Translations under genes and position numbers: made by a program
In this document: in pieces, positions 23,512 through 34,354 of the stretch
How the letters are laid out: each line of letters begins with the position of its first letter
Numbering within the stretch: position 1 is the first letter of the stretch
Notes under the pieces: generated by a model
What the model was told of the DNA's origin: nothing
The model's input: only the letters and a program-made list of their open reading frames with translations
Database searches by the model: none
Assembly: GCF_032362555.1 (NCBI RefSeq)
Contig: NC_083508.1
Coordinates: 7,345,001-7,409,000, forward strand
Source of the DNA: Amyelois transitella
Lineage: Eukaryota > Arthropoda > Insecta > Lepidoptera > Pyralidae
DNA length: 64,000 nucleotides
Direction: 5' to 3'

Positions 23512-26500
23512 TTAACGTTTAGACTTATGTTTATGTTTTTTATCCTTTTTCTTTTCCAGTTTCTCAAGTTTCCTGAAAACAAAAGAGAACATGTTAGAAC
23601 TGATTTATTTATCTTTTTTTTACCGATTGAAACCTGTAATGGTTAATTTTCCATACACTAGTTTTGTTCCAAACTAGCGACCGGCTCTGCACGTTTATAG
23701 GTATAAAAATAGTGTCAAAATATCACTTAAAAGGCGGGTATGTTCGCAACAGACTTTATTCAATAAAAAGGAAGGAAGTACAATTTTGACATTGCGTTTT
23801 GATACACACTCTATCACCCCCACTTATCAAAACAAACCAAATTACAGTACTACCACTTTCATAAGTTACACCGGTATACCTGCGCAGAAATCAATTTTTG
23901 TCATGGCGCGAAAATATCTGTGCCAATCATAGTACGCCATTTGAACGCCGGATGACAACCGTTCGCTATTGGCTAATTGCGTACGCGCCATGTCTGGAGT
24001 TCGAAGGAGCGCCACGCCGTCGCGGCATCGCGGTAGTCGGTATTTGTCTGGTACAACTTATAATGAGCGAGATACACGACTCCTGTTGTTTTGGGATTTA
24101 AAATCCTATGTAGTAGCAATAAGTTCGTTTTTCCACTAATGTTTTCATTCGGCCAGATATGGCGGTCGGTTGTACTATTCTGCGCCGTCGAACAATGCCG
24201 ATGTAACTTATAAAAGTGGTAGACCTGTACTTACATGTCTAAAGAAAAGGATACCTACATTACAAGGATATTATTCCAAGCAAGTATCCATCCTCCTTTG
24301 TGCCACATTGACAAAATGCACGCGTCCGATTGTTTTTTGTTTTTTTTTCGATTTTCGCATTAAAGGCAAATTTTATTCAAAAACAGCTCCTAATTTTTAT
24401 TTTAAAAATCCCAAAAATAATAAGCGACACTTCAAGACATGCGTATCAAAACGCAATGTCAAAATTGTACTTCCTTCCTTTATAATTTATTGAATAAAGT
24501 CTGTTGCGAACATACCCGCCTTTTAAGTATAAACCGGGGTACAGTTGTGGGTGGTTTCCACGACTTCGTGTGTCGAAAACAGCAACTCAATAAAATAAAA
24601 ATTGAGTTTCTGTTTACCGCACTAACCCCTGTATTAATAGACAATTTCAGAAAGTATTCCATACATAACGTGACCATTTTTTTTTGCGTCAGAGCGCGAC
24701 CCTAACGGAATTTTGTATAGATGTAAATAAAAAGATATAAGTACCATTAATATACTTAATGTTATTTATAAATAATTATCTATACATATAATAAATCAGT
24801 AAAAATATTTTGTCTGTACATTTAGTATTTTTGACTGACTGTTCTCGTCTGCGAGATTTGAGTGCAATGTTGATATAAAATAAGTATAAAAATTTGTTTT
24901 GTTTGAAAAAGCGGGACATTTTTGCTCTCGCTGGGGACAGCGGGACAGACAGCCTGAAAGCGGGACAATCCCGCCGAAAGCGGGACGTATGGTCACCTTA
25001 TCAATACACCACATTTTAAGTTAAACCAAGAAAACCACATTCAGATCGGAGCAATACTTTTCGCGTGATGCAAGTACCAACATACAGACAGTTATAGGGT
25101 ATAAACATAGATATTTAAGCAATATCTTTCAAGTACATAGGTACATTGGTCTGTTACAATTTTACTATTTGTATGGACATAGACTAGAAATATCAGGCAG
25201 GCAAGCATGCAGTTTTACTTATGTAATTTCAATATAGTATGGCAGAGGTTGATTGACAAGTTATTTGCTAACCATATACATACATACATAAAATCATGCC
25301 TCTATCCCGGAGGGGTAGGCAGAGACTACCTCTTTCCACTTGCCACAATCTCTGCATATTTCCTTCGCTTTATCCGCATTCATAACTCTCTTCATGCAAG
25401 CTCGGCGGTTTCGGGTACTTTACGCTAACCATATATTATCCAAATTTGTACTAAAATGGTTTAAGGTTACACCACTCACTTCAAAAGCTTTTTCTTCTGT
25501 TTCTTAGATAATTGGCTAATAAGATCCATTTCAGTCAAGCTTGTTGTGTCATTGTCTTCAATCTTTGTGGCAGCTAGTGGCATTGCACCTGGCTTCATAA
25601 CTAGCCCAGAGTCCCGCATATGCTGCATCAGTGTGGGCACATCTGGTTTTTCTTCCTCTTCTTCAGGTGCTGAAGTGGACGCTTGCAAGGCACGAGCCTC
25701 ACTCATTGACAGTGAATACATAGAGCATTCTTTGTCTGCAAAATAATATTATAATTGAACTATTTAATAAAACCCGGGCAAGTGCGAGTCACGAAGGGTT
25801 CTGTACCATCATCATGTTTTCTTAGTTTTTTTTTCATGTTCTACCTGTTAATTGAAATTGACCAAAAAATTGCTTATTCATATGAAATTAAATTAAAGAA
25901 ATATGAGTTTTCATAACAAAGTCATCTAGCGCAAATCAGAATAGAACTACAGTGTGGTCAATATATGCCATGTTGCATGTCCACTTCTAATAAGTTTATA
26001 GAAATTAATTAGATGGTGCTGTCGACATACAAAATACGTTTGTTGTATGGGCTCCCCTTAAATAATTACTTTATTGTTATTTTATTTATTTGAAGGTTAA
26101 TATTCACAAAAAAACTTTAGATTAGTTGAGTTGATGGAAGACATTGTGAGGAAATACATAATATCAGGCAACTGTATGTGCTACCATGATACAATATGGG
26201 TAAGTTTCTACAGCAAAGGTTGCAGGGTCAAGTGAGAGAACTAAGCCAACGCGAGGAGAAGAAATTATTTTTTTGTATTGGTAGTTTTCTTTGAGCCCCT
26301 TCCCCTAGTAAACACTGGGAAATATGGTTATTTTTCCTCCTCAAAGAACTAAAAAAATTTTTTATAAGACTAAAACAAGAAATGTTTGTTTTACCTGTGT
26401 TTATATGTCCCCATTTGTGACACTTGATACATCTTACATTCCTGACCAATATACCAAATGGCTGGTCTCGAATTTCATTATCACCCTTGCAGTAGCTCTC

Positions 26501-27818
26501 TCTGGGCGCATTGTATTTACGTTGCCACTCAAATTTGTACTCTGGTTCATTATCCTCACGTTCACGTTCTTTTTTTACTCCTGGTGGAGGTTCGTACATA
26601 AAGTTCAAGCTCAATTTATCTTTGCTATCCTTGCTCAGCAATGCTCTGTAATAATTATTATGGTTTTCATTATATTAATAAGAAATTCTGCAATAGTTAG
26701 TAATTCATAAGCATGCACCTTTTAGGTTAAGGACTCTTAGACAATTATATTAAAAAGCAGGAGAAATGCACGATTAGAGGAGGCCTATGACAAGTAATAA
26801 ACACATATTAGAAAAATATATACAATACACAAATTAAAGAGTAAAGTTTTATGTATGTTCATAATACAATAATTTCAGGGTCTATCAATAAAATATTAAT
26901 AAAGTTCATGGGATATCAAACTAGGTTGCGTAGCATGAGTCATTCACTATTTTGTAAAAGTTTAAGTATTCACAAGGTTTGCATCAAACAACTAATTTTA
27001 TTTTAACATACTTGTTTTCATGAAGTTCTTGTTCTTTTTCATATTGTACACGTAATTCTTCTTGTTTCTTCTTATATGCTTCAGTTTTCTGTTCAGCCAT
27101 CCATACCTGAATGGAAATGCAGTAATAATATTTATACACTACCTACTGTAGTAGTAATGACTATACAGTTAAAAATTTGTCATGTGGTACCTGGCACCAA
27201 TACAAAAAAGAATAGGACCACTCCATCTCTTTCCCATAGATGTCGTAAAAGGCGACTAAGGGATAGGCTTACAAACTTGGGATTCTTAGTAAGGCGATGG
27301 GCTAGCAACCTGACACTATTTGAATCTCAATTCTATCATGAAGCCAAATAGCTGAACGTGGCCATTCAGTCTTTTCATGCCTGTTAGCTCTGTCTACCCC
27401 GCAAGGGATATAGACGTGACCATATGTATGTATGTATGTACAACAATTAGCTGTACATTCGTTTCTATTGGTATATTTCTACAATTTACCTTTACCACAG
27501 TTATGGTTAAAATTTTCATAATCGACCAAAATACGACCAACCTAGTTTGGATCCACCAAGGGTGAATGCTAAAGGTTATGTTGTGCATATAGTAAATGAT
27601 TATTTGGTGGGTTGAAATATGCAGACCAAACAAACAAATATCAACGTTAAGAATGGCGATGGGTCATTGGACCCCTCGCCATTCTTATCATTATACATTG
27701 ATATAAATATGTACCTAATAGGTAATAGATAAAAAAGAGTACATACCCTTTTCAAGTTATCTCTGGAGGCAGGATGAAAGAATTTTTTACACATATAATT
27801 GTTGAAGCCCTTCCCCAT
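23512..27818 (-). CDS. Cir1: Cir1, corepressor interacting with RBPJ 1
   Basis: Five exons, 27747-27818, 27012-27106, 26395-26645, 25480-25735 and 23512-23572, join in phase to give 244 residues. The Cir_N domain opens [18 protein letters not shown] and continues [18 protein letters not shown]. The conserved core follows: [58 protein letters not shown], with a CCHC-like knuckle. The C-terminus is short and lysine-rich ([19 protein letters not shown]) and lacks the long RS region of human CIR1 (~450 residues). In vertebrates CIR1 bridges RBPJ/CSL to histone deacetylases and also sits in spliceosomal complexes; the short insect form may act mainly in RNA processing (inference). Intron 4 (1.9 kb) holds a foldback element and an RTE fragment. 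Intron 1 holds a SINE-like copy. Confidence 0.93.
23725..24528. mobile_element. Foldback / non-autonomous DNA element in Cir1 intron 4
   Basis: Inverted arms at 23725-23805 and 24443-24528 begin acttaaaaggcgggtatg and run ~80 bases at ~93% identity; the right arm has a 5-base insertion. A second inverted pair inside them (23848-23876 and 24198-24228) carries gtaacttat-aaagtggtag. The GC-richer core has CCAAT boxes in both directions (ccaatcatagtacgcc, ctattggctaattg). No transposase ORF is present and no clear target-site duplication is seen. Confidence 0.65.
24909..24986. repeat. Short cluster of agcgggac repeats
   Basis: Six near-copies of the octamer agcgggac or its complement within ~80 bases (agcgggac...agcgggacagac...gaaagcgggacaatcccgcc...aaagcgggacgt). 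Its origin is unknown. Confidence 0.5.
25279..25423 (-). mobile_element. Short 5'-truncated RTE insertion with 12-bp TSD
   Basis: The last ~145 bases of the RTE element in minus orientation, flanked by identical 12-mers gctaaccatata at 25267-25278 and 25424-25435. It covers cccgaaaccgccgagcttgc through gaggcatgattttatgtatg. Confidence 0.88.
27183..27440 (+). repeat. Full-length RTE-derived SINE-like element
   Basis: One of the best copies, in Cir1 intron 1. The head (tgtggtacctggcaccaata, then aagaataggaccactcca) matches the RTE leader at 11670-11780. The middle (cactatttgaatctcaattc) is family-specific. The end (accccgcaagggatatagac, gtgaccatatgtatgtatg) resembles the RTE 3' end. Confidence 0.82.
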
Positions 27819-28178
27819 GGTTATTTAGTTTGTTAGTTATTTAAATTTACTGAAAAATAGCACGATTGTAGATGGTGAGTGACAGACTGTAAACAGACGT
27901 AAAGAAAGCTTAAAACAACTTTCTGTATATTATAATTTTATTAGACTGTCTGTTGGCTTAGACTGAACCACAGATAATAAATATATAATGTCTAAAGACC
28001 TCTGAAGAACTATCATAAGGAATTGCCGTAATTGTTTAACTTGACTCAGAAATAACAATGATATATGTGTCTCTTTTTCACAACAGTGGTTTAACGGGAG
28101 ACAAAACATTTACTTTCTTTTGTCAGCGCCCTCTTCATTGGCTTCGATGTACTAACATTATCGAAAATAAACTATAAG
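27819..28178. other. Divergent upstream region of Cir1
   Basis: 360 bases between the Cir1 start codon and the first codon of the THAP-like fragment. It must contain the Cir1 promoter. No named motif is recognised. Confidence 0.4.
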
Positions 28179-28525
28179 ATGAAGTGTTCTATAGCATATT
28201 GTAGCCTATGCCAAAGCAAAAATAGGCCGAATCTAACCTTTCACCGGTAAGTGGTTAATATTTGGTTAATTTATTATCTATCATAAAGTGTATTCTTACT
28301 TGTGAGCTTTAGAAACTTGTATTATTCTCAATATTTCATTCACATCGAGAACATAAACACGGGTGCTAGTGTCGAAAATCATCGAATATAAAATCTTATC
28401 AATAAATTAGGGTCTAAGTTATGTTAAAGTATTTTTTTTTCGTTTTAATTTACCAAGGAAAGAATCTTGGCGAAGGGAATGGCTATAAATTGGCATAGAA
28501 AATATCTGGCCAAGAAAATATCCAG
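28179..28525 (+). pseudogene. Broken THAP-domain gene fragment
   Basis: Positions 28179-28246 encode MKCSIAYCSLCQSKNRPNLT followed by FHR, the start of a C2CH THAP zinc finger (C3 and C8, then the FHR/FHK motif), ending at a good gtaagt donor in phase 2. At 28441 the expected continuation FNLPRKESWRREW appears in the matching phase after a poly-T tract. The bases where the acceptor AG should be read CG. The frame hits TAA at 28486, and the rest (AINWHRKYLAKK) is in another frame before a repeat interrupts it. THAP domains are DNA-binding modules shared with P-element transposases. The damage suggests a dead copy; a recent host gene with assembly error is less likely. Confidence 0.5.
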
Positions 28526-28595
28526 GCATAACACCTTACCAGGCGGAAGATCTTCCCTTTGGTGGCGGTCGAGCTCGAATCATCGCTCCCGCTAC
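28522..28595 (-). repeat. GC-rich 74-bp module, second copy
   Basis: On the minus strand it is ~95% identical to 11153-11224 (gtagcgggagcgatgattcg, ctcgaccgccaccaaaggga, then agatcttccgcc). A perfect 12-bp palindrome, ggaagatcttcc, sits inside. It is not a tRNA. Confidence 0.7.
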
Positions 28596-30635
28596 AGGCA
28601 CAGCAACATCTTTTGGCAATCGCTTATCATAAAGTTTATATAATTTAGTCAAAACGAAATCTCGAAGATCCAAAAGAACATAAATACTTCAAATAAGACA
28701 CAAACAATTGCTATAATTTATCTCATAGTTATTGATATCATTTATCTTTTAACCCTTTAAACGTGAATGTCGGAGATTTTGTGCCCAGTAAAATCTTATT
28801 TTGGGAACGTTTCCTGCAGTGATTCCAGCTAAATTTCCAGTCCCTGGCAATGTACATTACTACCGGGCACGGTACATCACTAATTGCAGCCATTTGGGAG
28901 ATTGAATTATTTACATAAAAAGTAACCTTAATTTGAACTCGGGTATTTAACTTCATCCACACCAAACATCACAAACGGTCCAGCGGTTTAGCTATAATCT
29001 GAATCATAGGATATTAATTATATTTGATTTCCAAACACTTTTCATTAGAATGACATAGGTGATAGATACAATATTGTTGGATCTTAGATTATAGCCAAGA
29101 TAGTTAGGATTCCCGATGTAGAACCAAATCACAGGCGTATTTAACTTTATAGTTACAACTGTGATCGTAAATGAACAATCTTAACTCACTCATCCATCGA
29201 TAAAATATTATCTCTAGTCCGCCATGTTTGTATTCCAGTTTGTTTATTTAAGCAGACACCAGACGCAAATAAATTTTACGCACACAACAAAGTTGTCCTT
29301 TACACTCTGAGGTTAAATTTTATGCTATCAGTGATAGTATAAAATTCTATTGTGATCCTTTTCTATTGTAATGATGGGCTATCAGAAAAGGATAAAAACA
29401 CCATTTACGTGTGCACATGTGACAGTGACAATTTTTGTTTATGGTCTTAATATGAATGGTGTTACCAGGATGAAATTGTTTTAGTTAAGATGTCATGATG
29501 TTTGCATGATGTCAAGTGGATGTGATGTGAGCTTGAGGACAGGCGACGACCTATTGGATAATGTTCTGTGGTGATGTGTTTTTGAAGTGAAAAGCAACAA
29601 GTATTCGTGTTTCTTCGCTCGAACTTCTTGCTTCAATGACAAAATAAAGTTCCTCCCGGCTTATCACTCTAGTATTGGCATGAAGATATATTTTAAGTTT
29701 TATTTTTAACAGTACTGTTTCTATGTTACTACGACTTTCTTTAATGTAGTGATAGAACTGATAGAATTTAATATCATCCTGCAAAGGCAAACTTCAATGT
29801 TGTCTTCGTTTGTGCTTTGTTCTGTGTCACTTAATTTTCAAGATTTTATGATTATTAAATATCTTTTGTTAACTCAGTGATAAAAATCAAAGTATTTTTG
29901 TGCTAAAACATACTTATCATTAACTTGGAGCAAAGCTACACTCCGCTCAGCTACACATAAACTATCGAATAAATGATTAGTGATTTGTTTTTCTCTTGTT
30001 GTAAAGTGTTTTATCCATTCAGATTTACAGTCTACATTTGCTTTTGTCATCAATTTGTTGTTCTATGTTTAACACATAAAATATTTATCATGTGAAATAA
30101 TTTTAGAACCTCAGTGTGTTATTGGAGTTAAGTATTTCATGAGTAAGACTGACTTGAGCCTTGGAATTGTTTACATTTAAATTTTCTGCAGGTTTTTGGA
30201 TTGTTTGTGATTAAATATTTTGTGTTATAAACTAAAAGTGAGTGAAATAAAATTCAAGATACTACAGAGAGGAATTTCCAACCTTTATGGTAAGTACCTA
30301 CTTGTTAGATAATTTATTACATTGAAGTGGTAGTTGATGAATAGATACCTATTTTATGTTGAATCCTTTTATACATGTGTTTTTAATCTTGGTTTTGACC
30401 ACAACACATGGTTCACAATAAAAATAATGCCATTAAAGAAAATATTTTGGTTTTAAATTTGTGCAAAAGAAATTAGTGCTGTTGTAATATTATATATTGG
30501 GTTATCATATTTTAGAGAATGTGATAAGCAATAACTAAATAAATAATATACCTAATTGCTACATTTATATCAAACTGACTTAAAAAGAAGTATTTTTCAA
30601 AATATGGTAAAATGGATAGCAAAATGTTATATAAC
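28596..30635. other. Non-coding stretch with a possible 5' exon
   Basis: Mostly AT-rich with no supported coding exon. At 30285-30293 atggtaagtacctac is a strong donor-like sequence after an open leader and could end a non-coding first exon of a plus-strand gene such as Gyc76C (inference). Near 28980 cggtccagcggtttagct resembles common lepidopteran repeat text. Confidence 0.35.
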
Positions 30636-30900
30636 TGAAGACTGGGGGCTCATCTACCCCGTAAAGGATATAGATGTGATTATATTTGTATGTAAACATT
30701 ATATAACTTTATGATAAGTACTGTCTCTTGTCTGATGTGTTAAAAAACTTAAATTACTTTTGTGCTACAGTTATATATATACAAGTGGTATATCTTTCAG
30801 TTATAAAATTTAAATCCTGTCACTATTTGAATCTCAATTTTATCATTTAGCCAAAGGATTTAGACAAGGGATATGGACTTCATCATTATGTATGTATGCA
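30636..30900 (+). repeat. Two decayed SINE-like fragments
   Basis: 30636-30698 matches the 3' end of the family (ctaccccgtaaaggatatag, then atgtgattatatttgtatgt). 30817-30900 matches its middle and end with an internal deletion (cactatttgaatctcaattt, then tagccaaaggattta). Confidence 0.6.
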
Positions 30901-31066
30901 TAAAGTTTTACATTATTTATAGTTAAATTGCTTGTTTGCAAATTGTTGTTTATTGAAAAATCTGCAGGGTAGTATTTTTGCCACAATAAGCCAAAAACCC
31001 AATGTGGTGCCCAGGATGCAAATATTCTATTCAATTCAAAAGCCTTTATTGCTGATTTCAATTCAA

Positions 31067-31322
31067 ATCATGTGGTTCCCGGTACCAATACAAAAAAGAA
31101 TAGGACCACTCCATCTCTTTCCCATGGATGTTGTAAAGGGCGCCTAAGGAATAGGCTTACAAACTTGGGATTCTTTTTTAGGCAATGGGTTAGCGACCTG
31201 TCACTATTTGAATCTCAATTCTATCATTTTGCCAAATAGATGAATGTGGCCATTCAGTCTTTTCAGGACTGTTGGCTCTGTCTACCCCACAAGGGATATA
31301 GACGTGACCATATGTATGTATG
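31067..31322 (+). repeat. Full-length SINE-like element nested in LINE 3' tail
   Basis: Good copy from tgtggttcccggtaccaata to gaccatatgtatgtatg. It is flanked by ttcaattcaa at 31057-31066 and 31323-31332, a 10-bp target duplication made from the 3' tail of the LINE it landed in. Confidence 0.8.
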
Positions 31323-31972
31323 TTCAATTCAATTCAAAAGCTTCTGTTGCTGACTTACAGATTTACAAAACACATCAGTCTCCATCAGCATGTCCTTCCA
31401 CAAAGACCTCCTCCAGATCTTTTCACTTTTTCCCATCCCTTGTAAGTCTCACTCACAAGGCACCTGTGGTATGTCATATACTATCTGCCCATCTCCTTCT
31501 GTGTCAACCTCTCCTCTTTGTTCCATATTTTGAGGTCCAGCCTGTGATCAGTTGTGCTCACTTTTGTACTTTGTCATACATCATGTGGCATGTCCATCTC
31601 CACTTTAGTGTTTTCACCTTCATATTAAAATCCTCTACTTTAGTAATCTTCCCCAGGCCCACCATTTTCTATGCTGGAAATTGTATCATGCATAGCATAG
31701 CATGCTGCTCTCCATGCTTCTTTGGCATGTTCTTAGTTTGTTTGAGTTTCTTTCATTAGTAGCCCAAGTTGGATGTCACCATAAGTCATTATCGGTAGTA
31801 TGCAGGTATTAAATATCTTCAGGATTGCGATACTGTATTGTTTGCTTTTCATTATATCCTTGAGAGACCAGAATCTTTTGCAGGCATTAGTAATTCTTCT
31901 TTCTATTTCAGTGTCCATCTGGTTATCATGTGATACAATTTGATAAACAATATCATATACAAATATATTCAA
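31323..31972 (-). mobile_element. Decayed LINE fragment, reverse transcriptase C-terminal end
   Basis: On the minus strand the text reads DTEIERRITNACKRFWSLKD, then FNTCILPIMTYG, which is the region after the polymerase domain of a non-LTR reverse transcriptase. The reading continues through stops and frameshifts to a 3' end of tcagcaacagaagcttttga plus attgaattgaa. A duplicate of that tail lies at 31026-31055. It is clearly a different family from the RTE at 11666. Confidence 0.7.
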
Positions 31973-32527
31973 CTAGCTGTACCCGTGACTTCATCGCATG
32001 GAATAGTTATTTTGGGCATCATTGAAGCCCTCAAGGATGAATAATTTTCCCCAAATCTTTTTCACATTCTCCATTATTTCTTCTATATAATCATAAAAGT
32101 TAACAGACCTATTTCATGATGAGTAAAAAATCGATAGTTACATACAAATCTATTAAACAAATGAAATTAAAATTTTCTTTTGAGAAATGCTACCATTTCA
32201 TCAGTATTTTCTTAAGATATTGTCACGTTCAACTATCTCAGTCAAAGTATACACACAACCAATTTTTTGAAAATTTTTAAGACTGACTGTACTATACATA
32301 CACCTATTGGTTTAACTGTGAATCATTAAGTATCTTTTGACTACTTCCTCTGTGGTTATAAGTGATAATTCTATTAATAGGTGTTCAAAAATAGAATGTT
32401 AAATCTATATTTCATTTCAAATGAACTCATTACTTATGATGTTATATTCTTCAGAAGATATTTTTTTTGATAGGTTCACATAACATAACATACCATTTTC
32501 ACATACATATATATTTAACATACATTC
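31973..32527. other. Repeat remnant and AT-rich intergenic DNA
   Basis: Opens with ctagctgtacccgtgacttc, a diverged form of the dispersed-repeat signature seen at 355. The remainder shows no feature. Confidence 0.4.
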
Positions 32528-32783
32528 ATACATATAATCACGTCCATATCCCTTGCGGGGTAGACCGAGCCAACAGTCCCATAAAGATTGATAGGCCACG
32601 TTCTGCTGTTTGGTTTCATGATAGAATTGAGATTCAAATAGTGACAGGGTGCAAGCCTGTTGCTTAAAAGAAGAATCCCAAGTTTATAAGCCTATCCCTT
32701 AGTCGCCTTTTACGTCATCCATGGGAAAGAGATGGTGTGGTCCTATTCTTTTTTCTATTGGTGCCGGGAACCACACGGCACCG
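32528..32783 (-). repeat. Full-length RTE-derived SINE-like element
   Basis: Runs on the plus strand from catacatataatcacgtcc to gtgccgggaaccacacggca, the complete family consensus in minus orientation. Confidence 0.82.
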
Positions 32784-33888
32784 TATATATTTATTTAATA
32801 ACGCAGTAATGGCCCGAATTAATACACAAAGCACCGTCCAAACCCAGTGGTTTGGTCTAGAAATTTTAAATTTAGCATTTAGGTTTCTTGTGTATGCGGT
32901 CTAGAGGTGTACCAAGATAGGACTTTCCGAAATTACTGCGGGAATGGAAATTAACGCGTTTTTTCGGTTTACGTGAGCAGAGAGAGCGCTAGTCCACATT
33001 AATATTAATAGATCTCCACGTACTGAGGCTCTAGATGCGATACTGCATAGTGGTATTTCGTCGCCTCTGACGTATCTCCAGCTAGGACAAATTGGCTTTC
33101 CAGGATTTATTATTTTATTTATTTACATTTATACTAAGTATTTATGCAAAGTAAACATTTTATTTTTGTATGTTTGTAACGAATAAACTCAAAACCTAAT
33201 GGACTGATTTTCACGGGAATTTTTACGGGAGCGAAGCCCCGCCCAAAAACCAGTATAATATAAGATGAAATTACCTATTTTAGTTAGGTTAGGTAGGGAC
33301 TATTTCCCTTACAATCTCCTAAAGGTTGTTTAGAAGAGACCGTCTTTTGTGCACCACTTGAGAAGAGTAGATAAGTAGTGTAACGCAAAATAATAATAAA
33401 TAGTGATTAACGATTACCTCATTTCTCCTGATGTTAGAGCTGGTTAAATTCTCACTTCTCTGGAGAGGAAGCCGGGGTACGTCTTTGACCATGTCCTGGT
33501 TTGGATTACTTAGGTCTTTTCAAGAAGCGACTGCTTCGTGACCTCCGCCACTTTTGCAGGGGAATCTTATATTGGTTCACGATAACACATCCAGTTGCCG
33601 AAATGTGCAGATTTCCTAATTATGTTTCCCTCACCGTAAGAGCTTCGGTTAGCACTCAAACTAATGTATAAGAAAAGAGTCATTGATACATGGCTGAGGT
33701 GGTATTTAAACACGAGCCACCAAGAGCTCCACCCATTTTTTGATCCCTTAAAATGGTTTGACCACAGACGCTTTGTTGACTTAATATTAGTATATTTATT
33801 CACCTTGGAAATCTAACCCAGGTCTAAGATCTCGTCTAGACTAGTAAAACAGGTAGCGAACGGATTCTGAAATCAATGTGGACTTACA
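32784..33888. other. Intergenic, repeat remnants
   Basis: 33180-33275 carries a dispersed-repeat signature (tttttacgggagcgaagccc). 32800-33060 is moderately GC-rich with no coding frame. Nothing else is recognised. Confidence 0.4.
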
Positions 33889-33889
33889 T

Positions 33890-34076
33890 TAGACATACAA
33901 TCATGTAGTCTCGCAAAGACCAAACGTCCTTGTTCAGCTCTATGTCTGCATGATAGAATTGAGCAGGTTCAGGAAAGGAGAAACACAAGTTTAGCCCTTC
34001 CTTTAGTTGCCTTTTACGATATCCACGGGAAAGAAATGGAGTGGTCCTATTTAAAAGTGCCAGGAACCACATTGCA
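33890..34076 (-). repeat. Decayed SINE-like element
   Basis: Diverged copy: catacaatcatgtagtctcg, catgatagaattgag, then cgggaaagaaatggagtggt and gtgccaggaaccacattgca. An internal part is missing. Confidence 0.65.
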
Positions 34077-34159
34077 TTAACGTCAGAGGGTGATAGTGGA
34101 AGGTAGTATTACCTACTTTATGAAAGATTTTTAGAAAAAAATGATTTAATGCAAGGAGC

Positions 34160-34354
34160 ATGGGCGACGTAGTTTGGTCGATTTTTATTATCTTATGGTG
34201 GTGGGTGCGGCTGGGCGCGGCAGGCCAAACACCGACGGCCAAGATCGATAGCTTCACGGACTATTCCGCTTGCCATACTTACTCTGAAAACAACACAATG
34301 CTGCCTATGTTGCTACGTATTTTTTTGTCAATTAGTACTGTTTTATTTATTTAG
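34160..34354 (+). CDS. Possible signal-peptide first exon, unidentified
   Basis: An ATG opens MGDVVWSIFIILWWWVRLGA followed by AGQTPTAKIDS, a credible signal peptide with a cleavage site after AAG or AGQ. Two potential N-glycosylation or Cys-containing stretches follow (SACHTY, ENNTML). The codons up to ~34310 are GC-richer than the surroundings, and the frame then reads AT-rich, intron-like sequence. A donor at gtattt near 34316 is possible. I recognise no family. It could be the first exon of a secreted or receptor gene on the plus strand, or chance. Confidence 0.25.
   Translation: MGDVVWSIFIILWWWVRLGAAGQTPTAKIDSFTDYSACHTYSENNTMLPMLLRIFLSISTVLFI

Noticed and set aside
24170-24705. Open frames of 88-107 codons in Cir1 intron 4
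   Set aside because: They run through the arms of the foldback element and have no domain.
28738-28965. 75-codon minus open frame (MYIARDWKFSWNHCRKR)
   Set aside because: No family recognised; the flank resembles dispersed-repeat text (gtccagcggtttagct). Kept only as intergenic.
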